64,000 nt of DNA from CAVWZH01 sp963765285 (GCA_963765285.1 CAVXVR010000006.1:248001-312000); one strand, 5' to 3'. Positions 35,807 to 46,143 are shown, counted from the stretch's first letter. Made by a program: numbers and translations. Notes: generated from the sequence alone by a model not told the origin.

Positions 35807-36328
35807 ATGACCAACTCCCTTGTTTCTGTTAACTTGGGCGTCATGGTACGGGAGATTTCAGCGGGGGCAGTGGTGGTTCGGAAGGCTGCCGACGGCTGGT
35901 CGATGGCGGCGATCCAGCCGCAGCGGGGGACATCGGCTTCCCGACCTGCGAAGAAAGCCTCCCAGAAACTGCTGCTGGCCTTGCCCAAAGGCCTGGTCGA
36001 CCCCGGCGAAGAGCCTGAGCAGACGGCGTTGCGTGAGGTACGGGAAGAGACCGGCCTGACCGCTTCTTTGGTGGCCAAGCTTGGCGATATCAAGTACGTC
36101 TACGTTCGGTCGTGGGGCGATAAGGAAAAGGTCTTCAAAATCGTTTCCTTCTATTTGTTTCGATATGAATCCGGGCATATCGACGACATCTCTCCCGAGA
36201 TGCGGATCGAAGTGCAGCGTTCACTCTGGATTCCGCTGGAAGATGCTGCCCGCAAGCTGGCTTATCGCGGCGAGCGTGACACCGTCCGCCGGGCCCAGGA
36301 GTATTTGAAAGCTCACCCGGAGATTTGA
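35807..36328 (+). CDS. Nudix hydrolase
   Basis: 173 residues from the ATG at 35807; the ATG at 35843 (start MVREISAG) fits typical family N-termini equally well and neither has a clear ribosome-binding site. The Nudix box is complete: GLVDPGEEPEQTALREVREE followed by TGL, with the GX5EX7REUXEEXGU spacing. The upstream strand EISAGAVVVRK is characteristic of the fold. It hydrolyses nucleoside diphosphates linked to another moiety; the substrate is not predictable. The C-terminal segment IPLEDAARKLAYRGERDTVR is typical of the MutT-like and AP4A-hydrolase-like members. Transcribed alone. Confidence 0.92.
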   Translation: MTNSLVSVNLGVMVREISAGAVVVRKAADGWSMAAIQPQRGTSASRPAKKASQKLLLALPKGLVDPGEEPEQTALREVREETGLTASLVAKLGDIKYVYVRSWGDKEKVFKIVSFYLFRYESGHIDDISPEMRIEVQRSLWIPLEDAARKLAYRGERDTVRRAQEYLKAHPEI

Positions 36329-36419
36329 GGTTGCAGGCGCGGCTCTGTAGAACCTCAATTGCATCTTGGACGGTTTTACTTCGTCTCGCATAATGAAATT
36401 TATGCATTGTAGATGGAAC

Positions 36420-36836
36420 ATGAGGTCCTTTTGTCTTTTGTCGTTCGCTTCATGGCTGGCGTTCAGCCTGCCTGTCTGCGCCCGCTCGAAAGCCGCAGCT
36501 TCTTACACAACCGACCCTGACTATCTTTCCGCGCTCGCTGCCGCCAACCAGTTTCTGCACGCCTGGCAATCTCAGGACCGGGAAACCGGACTCCTGATGC
36601 TCTCGGACAATGCGAAACACGGAATTCCCGAAGACCGCCTGCAAGCCTTCCTCGCGCCGGGGCCGACCGCGGCGTTCGAGATCAGCCGGGGAAAGAAGTT
36701 GCAGGCCCGGCGCTATGCTTTCCCCGTCGTGCTCTTCAGTGTTAGGCAGGATGGCAAGGCCATCCGTCCGCATCTCGCCGACCTCGTCCTGGTCAGGACT
36801 GGCAAGGACGACTGGGCTGTCGATAAACTGCCTTGA
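36420..36836 (+). CDS. Exported hypothetical protein
   Basis: 138 residues from the ATG at 36420; an ATG at 36393 is possible. The signal peptide MRSFCLLSFASWLAFSLPVC is followed by a small globular domain with the pattern LAAANQFLHAWQSQDRETGL, which resembles an NTF2-like/SnoaL helix in which a chain of residues tracks 'work' and 'dose'. It closes with PHLADLVLVRTGKDDWAVDK. No catalytic motif is visible. It is probably periplasmic. It lies 54 bases before the beta-oxidation genes on the same strand, but nothing ties it to that pathway. Confidence 0.6.
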   Translation: MRSFCLLSFASWLAFSLPVCARSKAAASYTTDPDYLSALAAANQFLHAWQSQDRETGLLMLSDNAKHGIPEDRLQAFLAPGPTAAFEISRGKKLQARRYAFPVVLFSVRQDGKAIRPHLADLVLVRTGKDDWAVDKLP

Positions 36837-36890
36837 GACAAATTGCCGTAAGATAAACTGCCTGAGCACGAAACATCGTGCGATCCTCCT

Positions 36891-39313
36891 ATGAAACGTA
36901 TTCATAAAGTCGCCATCCTTGGCGCCGGCACCATGGGCGCTCGCATTGCCGCGCATTTCGCCAATGCTGGACTACCCAGCTACCTGCTCGATATCGTTCC
37001 CCCGGACGCTCCTGCGACCGGGCGCGAGCGCAACAAAATCGCTGCCGCCGGGCTGGAGGCCGCGAAAAAATCCAAGCCGGCGGCATTCTTTGAGCCGTCG
37101 CTGGCCAGCCTGGTCACAGTCGGCAATTTTGACGACGACCTCAAGCGTCTCGCCGACGTCGACTGGATCATCGAGGCCGTGGTCGAGAACCTCGAGATCA
37201 AGCGGGCGTTATTGAAGAAGGTGGAAGCGGTCCGCAAGCCCGGCACCATCATCACTACCAACACCAGCGGCCTGCCAGTCGGCAAAATTGCTGAAGGCTT
37301 CCCGGACGATTTCCGCCGCTCCTGGTTCGGCACTCACTTCTTCAATCCGCCGCGTTACATGCGCCTGCTCGAACTCATTCCCACGCCGGACTCCGACCGC
37401 GCTCTGGTTGACGCCGTGGCCTGGTTCTCCGATGTCCGCCTGGGCAAGGGTGTGGTGTTCGCCAAAGACACGCCCAACTTCATCGCCAACCGCATCGGAA
37501 CTTTTTCGGTGCTGAACGTCATCCGCCTCATGCAGGAAATGGATTTGAGCATCGAGGAAGTCGACGCGCTGACGGGGCAAGCCGTCGGCTGGCCGAAGTC
37601 CGCGACCTTTCGCACCATCGATCTCGTCGGTCTCGACATCCTGGGACACGTGGTCAGCAACATGACGCAGAATGTCCACGACGAGCGCAGCGATCTGAAG
37701 CTCCCGGATTTCTTCCGTCAGATGCTCGACCGCAAGTGGCTCGGGCGACAAGACCAAAGGCGGCTTCTACAAGAAAGTAAAGGGCAAGGAAGACGAAATC
37801 CTGGCCCTCGACTGGAAGACGCTCGAATACCGCCCGCGCCAGAAGCCGAAGTTTCCCGCACTCGACACCGCCAAGAACGTTGAGGACACAGGCGCTCGCA
37901 TCCGGATGTTGCTGGGTCGCCGGCTCGCCGAAAGACAAGGCAGGACAATTTCTCTGGTCGGCACTGTCCGATCTTTGGACGTACTCCGCCAATCGTGTCC
38001 CCGAAATCTCCGATTCCATTGTCGAGATCGACCGCGCCATGCGCCTCGGCTTCAACTGGGAACTCGGCCCCTTCGAGCTTTGGGACGCCGCCGGAATCGA
38101 ACCCACCGTCGCCCGCATGAAAAAAGAAGGCAAGCCAGTCGCGCCCAACGTAGAAAAGCTGCTGGCAGCAGGCCAGAAGTCCTGGTACGCCGACGACCCA
38201 AAATCCCCTTCAGGACGCAAATACTGGGAATTGAGGATCGGGAACTGGGAACCGGTTCAAGTCCCCAGCGGGGTTTGGTCGGTCGAAGTAGCGAAAAAAT
38301 CGAATGGCGTAGTGAAGAAAAACTCTGGCGCATCGCTGGTCGATCTAGGCGACGGCGTAGCCTGCATCGAGTTCCACAGCAAGATGAACTCGCTGGGTGC
38401 CGACATCATTGGCTTGATTCTTCAAACTCTCAAGCCCGGCGGCCCCGGCGACAACTTCGACGCTTTCGTCATCACCAACGACGCCACGAATTTTTCCGTC
38501 GGCGCGAACCTGATGCTGCTGCTAATGAGCGTGCAGGAAGAAGAGTGGGACGACGTCGACCTCGCCATCCGCCAGTTCCAGGGCATGACGCAGGCCATCA
38601 AGTTCTCTCCCAAGCCCGTGGTGGTCAGCGCTTTCGGACTGTGCCTCGGCGGCGGCACGGAAATCTCGCTGCACGCTCCCGCCCGCCAGCCCCATGTTGA
38701 GCTGTACACGGGATTGGTCGAAGTTGGCGTCGGCCTGCTGCCCGGTGGCGGCGGCTGTAAAGAAATGCTGCTGCGCGCGGTGGACGGAGCTGCCGCATCA
38801 CATGGTAAGGCCTCGGCGGAAGCTTTGGCGGGTTCCGTCGAAATGCTGGAGACCATGAAGCGCGCTTTCGAAACTATAGCGACGGCTAAGGTAGCGACTT
38901 CCGCGGCCGAAGCCCGCGGATTGGGTTTTCTCTCCGACTCCGACAGCATCACAATGAATCGCGAACGGGTACTCTCCGACGCGAAAGCCCGTGCGCTCGA
39001 ACTGGTTCGCGGCGGATACGAGCCTCCGGTTCCGTGCACCGACATTCCCGCGCCCGGCGAAAATGTTCTGGCGGCACTCAAGATGGGCGTTCACCTGATG
39101 CGCCAGGGCGACTACATCACCGAATACGAAGTCAAACTAGCCACCAAGATTGCCGAAGTGCTGTGTGGCGGAAACGTCACTCCCGGCACGCCCATCAGCG
39201 AACAATACGTCCTCGACCTGGAGCGCGAAGGGTTCAAGTCCCTCTGCGGCGAGAAGAAGACGCAGGAGAGGATTCAGTACACGCTGAAGACGGGGAAGAC
39301 GCTGAGGAATTGA
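36891..39313 (+). pseudogene. 3-Hydroxyacyl-CoA dehydrogenase/enoyl-CoA hydratase (FadB/FadN-like); frame broken twice
   Basis: About 807 codons once two extra bases are removed, each in a GGG run (37743-37745 and 37914-37916). The first correction restores FRQMLDRKWLGDKTKGGFYK, the second restores MLLVAGSPKDKAGQFLW. N-terminal NAD fold: VAILGAGTMGARIAAHFANA. Dehydrogenase core: IEAVVENLEIKRALLKKVE and FGTHFFNPPRYMRLLELIP. C-terminal crotonase domain: GDGVACIEFHSKMNSLGADI and FGLCLGGGTEISLHAPA, with a glycine-rich oxyanion site. This 'inverted' order (dehydrogenase first) matches FadN of Bacillus-type beta-oxidation. It catalyses hydration and NAD-dependent oxidation of acyl-CoA intermediates. 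The thiolase and acyl-CoA dehydrogenase follow. Intact motifs in all pieces favour sequencing error over decay. Confidence 0.87.
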
Positions 39314-39421
39314 GGATGAAGGATCGCTGTCAGAAATGGAGATTGCGAATCGAAAATCGGCGATTCTCAATCTATGTATTGTTAGTCTCTGTGGCCGCTG
39401 TGGTTAGAACCAGGAGTTTCT

Positions 39422-40601
39422 ATGCGTGAAGTCATCATCGCTTCTTCCGTTCGCACGCCCGTGGGACGCGCCTACAAAGGCACGCTCCGCGCCACCCGTC
39501 CCGATGAACTCGCTGCCGTGGCGATCAAAGGCGCGCTCGAGCGCGTGCCGCAACTTGATCCCAAAGAGATCGAAGACGTCATCCTCGGCTGCGCCATGCC
39601 CGAAGCCGAGCAGGGCATGAACGTGGCCCGCATTGCCGCCCTGCGCGCCGGGCTTGCCGGTCGAAGTCTCGGCGCTGACCATCAATCGCTTCTGTTCTTC
39701 TGGATTGCAGTCCATCGCGCTGGCGGCCGAGCGCATCGGAAGCGGCGGCGCAGAGGTGATCGTCGCCGGCGGCACCGAGTCGATGACCATGATCCCCATG
39801 GGCGGCAACAAGATTTCGCCCAATCCCTGGCTGGTTGATCACTATCCCGATGCCTATCTTTCCATGGGCCTGACTGCCGAACGGCTGGCCCAGCGCTTCG
39901 GCATCACGCGTGAAGCAGCAGATGAATTTTCGCTACGGAGCCATCAGAAAGCGCTGGCGGCGATTCAGGCCGGGAAGTTCGAGGAAGAAACCGTCCCAGT
40001 GACGGTTAGTTTCACCGCACCCAATGGATCGAAGCCGAAGAAACAAGAGATCATTTTCAAAACCGACGAAGGCCCGCGCGCCGATACATCACTTGAGGCG
40101 CTGCTCGCGCTCAGGCCCGCGTTCCATGCCAAGGGCACGGTGACGGCCGGAAATTCTTCGCAGATGTCCGATGGCGCTGCGGCGACCGTAGTCATGTCCG
40201 CCGAGCGTGCGAACGCACTCGGCATCAAGCCGCTGGCACGCTATGTTTCCTTCGCTACCGCAGGCTACAAGCCGGAAGAAATGGGCCTCGGCCCGGTGTT
40301 CGCGATTCCCAAAGCGCTGAAGCTTGCCGGGCTGAAGTTGTCCGACATCGATGTAATTGAGCTAAACGAAGCTTTCGCCGCCCAATCTCTGGCGGTGATC
40401 AAAGAAGCCGGCCTCGACCCCGAGCGCGTCAATCCCAACGGCGGCGCGATCGCGCTGGGACATCCCCTGGGCTGCACGGGCGCAAAGCTGACGGCAAGCA
40501 TCATCCGCGAACTGAAGCGCCGCAACGGGCGCTACGGACTCGTGACGATGTGTGTGGGCGGGGGCATGGGCGCCGCGGGGATTTTCGAAAACCTGAATTA
40601 G
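39422..40601 (+). pseudogene. Acetyl-CoA C-acyltransferase (thiolase); frame broken once
   Basis: About 393 codons. The reading frame shifts by one extra G in the GGG run at 39650-39652; dropping it restores AALRAGLPVEVSALTINRFC. Catalytic residues are all present: the nucleophilic Cys in NRFCSSGLQSIALAAERI, His in NPNGGAIALGHPLGCTGAKL and the late Cys in LVTMCVGGGMGAAG. The enzyme performs thiolytic cleavage in the last step of beta-oxidation (FadA-like). It lies 108 bases after the dehydrogenase/hydratase gene. Two inserted items, a small exported protein and a GxxExxY gene, separate it from the acyl-CoA dehydrogenase. As with the neighbours, the lesion is more likely an assembly error than a true null. 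Confidence 0.88.
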
Positions 40602-40643
40602 AGGTCACGCGTTTCTCTATAATGTGAGTGCCTAGGAGAGTCT

Positions 40644-41057
40644 GTGCATCGTCCCCACCTGCTCGCTGCTGGCCTGATATTCTGCGCGACGGCAGCCTTT
40701 GCCCAGTACCTACCTTCGACGTCTTCAATAGGGGCCTTTGACGCCCGGTACGGTCACGTTCAGTGTTGGAAGGACCTGGATCTCCCCGCCGTGCCCTCGC
40801 AAGCTTGGAACATCATCCCGGACCGGCGGCAGACCGCTGACCCGAAACCGGCGTTTTCTGATCGCATTGCTCGCGATCAGGCGGGGGCCTACGGAATCGA
40901 CGCAATGGGCAAGTTAGTTGCGACCCGTCCAATTTCGAGCACCTTGTTTGTGGTGACACCGGGTAATCTGAGAATCTTGCTGGGCACACAATCCAGCCCG
41001 TCTGATCGTCATATCCGCTGCAGAGTTGTTCCCGGGATCGGCACCCGGAAAGAGTAA
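40644..41057 (+). CDS. Exported hypothetical protein
   Basis: 137 residues from a GTG at 40644 with AGGAGAG four bases upstream. A signal peptide MHRPHLLAAGLIFCATAAFA precedes a short domain with one Cys at YGHVQCWKDLD and one late in RHIRCRVVPG, which could form a disulfide. I recognise no family. It lies inside the fatty-acid oxidation cluster between thiolase and acyl-CoA dehydrogenase, directly before the repeat-bounded GxxExxY gene, and may belong with the inserted segment rather than the pathway. Confidence 0.55.
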   Translation: MHRPHLLAAGLIFCATAAFAQYLPSTSSIGAFDARYGHVQCWKDLDLPAVPSQAWNIIPDRRQTADPKPAFSDRIARDQAGAYGIDAMGKLVATRPISSTLFVVTPGNLRILLGTQSSPSDRHIRCRVVPGIGTRKE

Positions 41058-41104
41058 GGGGCGGGGCGCTGCCAGGAATATTCGAAAACCTTCCGTAATT
41101 AGGA

Positions 41105-41186
41105 TTTCCTTCGTGTACCTTCGTGTCCTTCGTGGTTAAAGAAAAAAAGCGTCAACCACAAAGGACACGAAGGTACACGAAGGAAA
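41105..41186. repeat. Long inverted repeat upstream of GxxExxY gene 1
   Basis: Arms at 41105-41137 and 41154-41186 are reverse complements over 33 bases with one mismatch and a 16-base loop. They consist of TTCGTGTACCTTCGTGTCC units ending in GTGGTT. The repeat would form a very stable hairpin just before the gene. Confidence 0.9.
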
Positions 41187-41205
41187 ATCAACACCTATGT
41201 GATGG

Positions 41206-41757
41206 ATGACCTTGCCGGCAACGTCGCCAGATGAGAGGTTCTCTGCGGAGGCACTCAAAATGGCCACCGCATTCGTTCCCAGGCTTACCACCCAGCAAGT
41301 CAGTCAGGCCGTCATAACCGCGGCTATGAGAGTTCACACCGAACTCGGTCCCGGACTGCTGGAGAGCACCTACACGGCATGCCTCCAATATGAGCTCAAT
41401 GAGGCCGGGTGCAGATCCATGGCCCAGCTGGGTCTGCCTGTCGTGTATCGTGGCATCAAGCTTGAACTGGGCTACCGGATGGATTTGGTCGTTGAAGATC
41501 TTGTCGTTGTCGAGATCAAGTCTGTGGACGGCATTTCCCCAGTTCATCAAGCCCAAATACTTTCGTACCTTAAGCTGAGTGGCAAATCCCTCGGCTTGCT
41601 TATAAACTTTAACGTCGTCCATCTTAGAGATGGCATCAGGCGTTTTGTGAACGGACTGGGTGGAAGCAAAAGCGATAACCACGAAGGGCACGAAGGTGCA
41701 CTAAGGAAAACCGTAGGGTTTAAAGCCTTCGTGGTACTTCGTGTCCTTGGTGGTTAA
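41206..41757 (+). CDS. GxxExxY protein (PD-(D/E)XK nuclease-like)
   Basis: 183 residues from the ATG at 41206; an ATG at 41260 is the alternative, and neither has a good ribosome-binding site. The family signature GPGLLESTYTACL is present. The nuclease-like core is YRMDLVVEDLVVVEIKSVDG (Asp, then ExK), followed by HQAQILSYLKLSGKSLGLLI and NVVHLRDGIRRFV. Pfam places this family in the PD-(D/E)XK nuclease clan; no function is proven. The last 25 residues (from about NHEGHEGALRK) are encoded by an inverted repeat of TTCGTG units, so the gene end and the repeat are one unit. It interrupts a beta-oxidation cluster, implying insertion. A second member lies at 52154-52645. Confidence 0.85.
   Translation: MTLPATSPDERFSAEALKMATAFVPRLTTQQVSQAVITAAMRVHTELGPGLLESTYTACLQYELNEAGCRSMAQLGLPVVYRGIKLELGYRMDLVVEDLVVVEIKSVDGISPVHQAQILSYLKLSGKSLGLLINFNVVHLRDGIRRFVNGLGGSKSDNHEGHEGALRKTVGFKAFVVLRVLGG
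41677..41755. repeat. Inverted repeat overlapping the 3' end of GxxExxY gene 1
   Basis: The left arm AACCACGAAGGGCACGAAGG and the right arm ending CTTCGTGTCCTTGGTGGTT are imperfect reverse complements around ccgtagggtttaaag. They are the same family as the 41105-41186 repeat. The arms encode the final residues of the protein. Confidence 0.85.
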
Positions 41758-41768
41758 AAAGGGGTTCT

Positions 41769-43568
41769 ATGGCCACAACAACTGCGGTTCCCAAGACCAA
41801 AATCTCCGGCGGCAGCTTTTTACTGGAAGAGCGTCATCCCGATGAAGTTTTTACGCCTGAAGATTTCACCGAGCAGCACCATCTGATCGGCCAGACGGCT
41901 GAGGAATTTGCCCTCAACGAGATCATCCCCAACATTGAGAAGATCGAGCACAAGGACTTCTCCGTAAGCCGTGCTCTGCTGAAGAAAGCTGGCGAGCTTG
42001 GCCTCAGCGGGGTCGAGATCCCCGAAACGTACGGCGGGCTCGAAATGGATAAAGTCACCGCCGCCGTTATCGCCGACCACATCGCCAAATATGCCGGCTT
42101 CGCCACCACTTGGGGCGCGCACAGCGGCATCGGCATGTTGCCCATCGTTTATTTCGGAACCGAAGCACAGAAAAAGAAGTATCTGCCCTGGCTGGCTTCT
42201 GGCGAAATTGTCGGGGCTTATGCTTTGTCGGAGGCTTCTTCCGGCTCGGATGCGCTGAATTGCCGCGCCCGCGCCCAGCTTTCGCCCGATGGCACGCACT
42301 ACGTCCTGAACGGCGAGAAGATGTGGATCACCAACGCCGGCTTCGCCGACCTGTTCACCGTCTTCGCCAAGATAGATGGCGAAAAGTTCACCGCGTTTCT
42401 GGTGGAGAAGACGTTTCCCGGATTTTCCGTGGGCGCGGAGGAGCATAAGCTCGGCATTCGCGGCTCCTCCACCTGCCCGATCATCCTCAACGATTGCAAA
42501 GTTCCCGTCGAAAATGTACTGGGCGAAATCGGCAAGGGCCACGTCATCGCTTTCAACATCCTCAACGTCGGGCGCTTCAAGCTGGGCGCAATGTGTGTGG
42601 GCGGGGCGCGCGTATCGCTCGAAAACGCCGTCGGCTACGCCAAGCAGCGCAAAGCCTTCAACAAAGTGATAGCCGATTTCGGCCTGGTGCGCGAAAAAAT
42701 CGCCAACATGGCGACGTTGATCTATGTCGGAGAATCGCTGGTCTACCGCACTGTCGGCATGATGGATGCGGCACTCAACGAAGTGGATAAGTCCGCCGCC
42801 GACGCCGCCAAACAAACCCTCAAGGCCATCGAGGAATACGCGGTCGAATGCTCCATCATCAAGGTCTGGGGCTCGGAGATGATCGACTACGTGGTCGATG
42901 AGACCGTGCAGATTTACGGCGGCTACGGCTTCGTCGAAGAGTATCCCGCGGAGCGCGCCTATCGCGACGCCCGCATCAACCGTATCTTCGAAGGCACGAA
43001 CGAAATCAATCGCCTCATCATCACCGGCTTCCTGCTCAAGCGCGCCATGACCGGCCAGTTGCCGCTGATGTCCGCTATCAAGAGTCTGATGGATGAAGTG
43101 CTCTCCGGCCCGACTTCGAGTAACGGTCTTGAAGGCGCGCTGGCGGAAGAACGCAAACTGGTAGGACAAGCCAAGAAACTGGGACTGTTCGCCGCTGGAG
43201 CCGCTACGCAGAAATATATGCAGGGCATCCAGGACCAGCAGGAAATCATGGGCGCCATCGCCGATATGGTGATTGAAACCTACGCCATGGAGTCTGCCCT
43301 TCTGCGTGCACAAAAGATCGTGGCGACTAAAGGCGAATCGGCAGCACTTCTACCAGTGGCCATGACCCGTGTTTATCTCTCGCATGCCATGGAAAAGATC
43401 GAGGCTGCCGCACGCAAAATCATCGCCGCCGTCGCCGACGGAGATATGTTGCGCACTCAGCTGGCCATCCTGCGACGCCTGGCGAAGTACGAGCCGTTCA
43501 ACACCATCGAACTCCGCCAGCAGATCGCGGCGAAGGTGATCGAGCGTGGGAAGTACACCCTGGCCTAG
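41769..43568 (+). CDS. Acyl-CoA dehydrogenase (long-chain/VLCAD-like)
   Basis: 599 residues. The acyl-CoA dehydrogenase fold is complete: the FAD-binding AYALSEASSGSDALNCRARA and GEKMWITNAGFADLF, GIRGSSTCPIILNDCKVPVE, and the active-site base Glu in RINRIFEGTNEINRLII. A roughly 170-residue C-terminal extension of helices is as in VLCAD/ACAD9-type enzymes. It performs the first oxidation of beta-oxidation and passes electrons to ETF. It is the third enzyme of the cluster after the dehydrogenase/hydratase and thiolase; the intact frame contrasts with the broken ones upstream. It starts 11 bases after the GxxExxY stop and is followed by a 12-bp stem-loop. Confidence 0.95.
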   Translation: MATTTAVPKTKISGGSFLLEERHPDEVFTPEDFTEQHHLIGQTAEEFALNEIIPNIEKIEHKDFSVSRALLKKAGELGLSGVEIPETYGGLEMDKVTAAVIADHIAKYAGFATTWGAHSGIGMLPIVYFGTEAQKKKYLPWLASGEIVGAYALSEASSGSDALNCRARAQLSPDGTHYVLNGEKMWITNAGFADLFTVFAKIDGEKFTAFLVEKTFPGFSVGAEEHKLGIRGSSTCPIILNDCKVPVENVLGEIGKGHVIAFNILNVGRFKLGAMCVGGARVSLENAVGYAKQRKAFNKVIADFGLVREKIANMATLIYVGESLVYRTVGMMDAALNEVDKSAADAAKQTLKAIEEYAVECSIIKVWGSEMIDYVVDETVQIYGGYGFVEEYPAERAYRDARINRIFEGTNEINRLIITGFLLKRAMTGQLPLMSAIKSLMDEVLSGPTSSNGLEGALAEERKLVGQAKKLGLFAAGAATQKYMQGIQDQQEIMGAIADMVIETYAMESALLRAQKIVATKGESAALLPVAMTRVYLSHAMEKIEAAARKIIAAVADGDMLRTQLAILRRLAKYEPFNTIELRQQIAAKVIERGKYTLA

Positions 43569-43594
43569 CAGCCAAGGGGGGGAAATCAGACGGT

Positions 43595-43625
43595 CCATTC
43601 GGCCACCTGCCTCGTGGCCGAATGG
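43595..43625. terminator. Stem-loop after acyl-CoA dehydrogenase
   Basis: CCATTCGGCCAC (43595-43606) and GTGGCCGAATGG (43614-43625) form a perfect 12-bp stem with a CTGCCTC loop, 26 bases after the stop codon. No T run follows, so it may be a processing or 3' protection hairpin rather than a classic terminator. Confidence 0.6.
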
Positions 43626-43712
43626 AACCCTGTGCGGCAGCCGCCTAGAGGATTGGGCCTAGTCCTGCCGTGATCTTCGCTTCCTCCGCCCAAACCGGGA
43701 AACTAGGTGCTC

Positions 43713-46129
43713 ATGTCCCAGAATGGAACCAGGGTTCTCTTCCGGCTTCGCAGATTCGCGGCCCTCCCCGCCCTCGTTTGCTTGATTTGCTTTCTGCAAA
43801 ACTGCGGATACAGTTCTGCGCCGTCAAGTTCCCTGGCTCCTTCGATCACCACACAGCCCTCCACCCAGTCCGTTACCGCGGGCCAAAAGGCAACTTTCAC
43901 GGTAGTCGCATCCGGCACCACTCCCCTGACCTATCAATGGAAAAAAGGCAGCACAGACATTTCCGGAGCTGCTTCCGCCAGCTACACCACGCCCGCCACC
44001 ACGATGGCGGACAACGGCTCGATGTTCCAGGTCACGGTCAGCAACTCAGCCGGAAGCATGACCAGCAATCCGGCTACGCTGAACGTTACCGCCGCCCCGG
44101 TCGCGCCCACGATTACAACGCAGCCCTCCAACCGGAGCGTCAACGTCGGCCAAACTGCAACTTTCACCGTAGTCGCGTCGGGCACCACTCCGCTGAGCTA
44201 TCAGTGGAAAAAAGGAACGACAAACATCGCCGGCGCAACCTCCCCCAGCTATACCACTCCGGCTGCCACCTTGGCGGATAACGGCTCGCAATTCACCGTT
44301 GTCGTCAGCAATTCCGTGGGAAATGTCACCAGCAATCCGGCCACGCTCGGCGTGACTGCAGTAGCCCCGGCCATTACTACGCAACCCTCTGACCGGACCG
44401 TAGCCGTCGGCCTGACCGCAACCTTTACGGTAGTCGCCTCCGGCACCGCCCCGCTTACTTATCAGTGGCAAAAAGGAGCAGCGAATATCTCGGGCGCAAC
44501 CTCCCCCAGTTACACTACGCCCGCCACCACATCCGCAGACAGCGGCTCGCAATTTCAGGTTGTGGTCACGAATTCCGCAGGAAGCGTTACCAGCAATCCG
44601 GCCACCTTAACGGTTACTTCCGCCAGTACAGGAACGGATGTTGTGACTTATCACAACGACGTGGGCCGGACTGGACAGAACCTGACTGAAACCACGCTGA
44701 CGCCAACCAACGTAAGCAGCACGACGTTCGGCAAGATCGGGTTCTTCTCCACGGACGGTCTGGTCGACGCCCAGCCCCTTTATCTTTCCCAGCTGAATAT
44801 AGCCGGTGGAACGCACAACGTGCTCTATGTGGTCAGCGAACACGACACCGCATACGCCTTCGACGCTGATACGGGAACTGTGCTCTGGCAGAAATCGATG
44901 CTGGGTTCGGGCGAAACTACCAGCGACCCGGTGGGCGGTTGCGGCCAAGTGTCGCCCGAGATTGGCATCACCTCAACCCCGGTCATCGATCGGGCAAACG
45001 GTGTGATCTATCTGGTCGCCATGTCGAAGAACGGTTCCACTTACATCCAGCGGATTCACGCGCTTGATATTACGACGGGGCGGAGTTATTCGGCGGCCCC
45101 ACGCTAATTCAGGCTTCCTTCCCCGGAACCGGCTCCAACAGTTCCGGCGGCAATGTGATTTTTGACCCCAGAAAATACAAAGAGCGGGCCGCCCTGCTTT
45201 TGCTGAACGGAACGGTTTACACGACCTGGGCTTCGCATTGCGACGCCGGCCCGTACACGGCCTGGGTCATGGCCTACAGCGCCACCACGTTGCAGCAAAC
45301 TCACGTGCTGAACCTCACTCCCAATGGCAGTGAAGCCGCCATCTGGATGGCTGGAGCTGGCCCCGCCGCCGACTCCGACGGCTTTATTTATCTTCTAACT
45401 GGCAACGGGACGTTTGACACGACGCTCAACGGAAGCGGGTTCCCCAATCAAGGTGATTTTGGCAACAGCTTTATGAAGCTCTCCACTTCCAGTGGATTGA
45501 CCGTGGCCGATTATTTCACCATGTCCAACACCACGTCGGAGTCCAACGCGGACCAGGATCTCGGCTCCGGCGGATGTATGGTGCTGCCCGACGTTACGGA
45601 CAACGGCAACCAGGTACATCATCTGGCTGTGGGCGCTGGCAAAGATTCGATCATCTACGTGGTGAATCGCGATTCGATGGGCAAATTCAATTCCACGACC
45701 GACCAGATTTATCAGCAGGTTTCGGGCGCGATCGGCGGCGTGTGGTCGATGCCGGCCTACTTCAACGATGCGGTGTACTACGGCGCGGTGGGAGATCACA
45801 TTAAGGCTTTTTCTATCGCCAACGCCAAGTTATCCACCTCGGCCACCAGTCAGACCGGCACCAGTTTCACCTATCCCGGTTCCACACCCAGCATTTCGGC
45901 TAATGGCACGGCGAATGCGATGGTGTGGGCCATCGAGAACAGCAGCCCCGCCGTATTGCACGCTTACGACGCGACCAACCTTTCCGTGGAGCTGTACAAC
46001 AGCAATCAGGCAGCTTCTTCCCGCGATCATTTTGGCAACGGGAACAAGTTCATGACGCCGACCATCGTCAACGGCAAAGTATATGTGGGAACGCCGAACG
46101 GGGTAGCAGCGTTTGGATTGTTGCCCTAA
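43713..46129 (+). pseudogene. Surface protein with three Ig-like repeats and a PQQ-type beta-propeller; frame broken once
   Basis: About 805 codons from the ATG at 43713. The N-terminal segment RRFAALPALVCLICFLQNCG is an export signal with a possible lipidation cysteine. Three Ig-like domains of about 90 residues follow, each with ITTQPS, VASGT.PL.YQW and NSxGxxTSNPATL blocks. Then comes a propeller region with quinoprotein-like repeats (NVLYVVSEHDTAYAFDADTG, then TGTVLWQKSML). A single G is missing in the run at 45077-45080; adding it restores HALDITTGAELFGGPTLIQ. There is no dehydrogenase catalytic set, so it is probably a binding or structural envelope protein. The frameshift falls in a G run like the others. 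Confidence 0.82.
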
Positions 46130-46143
46130 CGGAAGCGGACAGC

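Noticed and set aside
41820..43313. A 497-residue open frame antisense to the acyl-CoA dehydrogenase
   Set aside because: It mirrors a strongly conserved enzyme gene and its product has no recognisable domain; the long frame reflects the G/C-rich third-position bias of the real gene.
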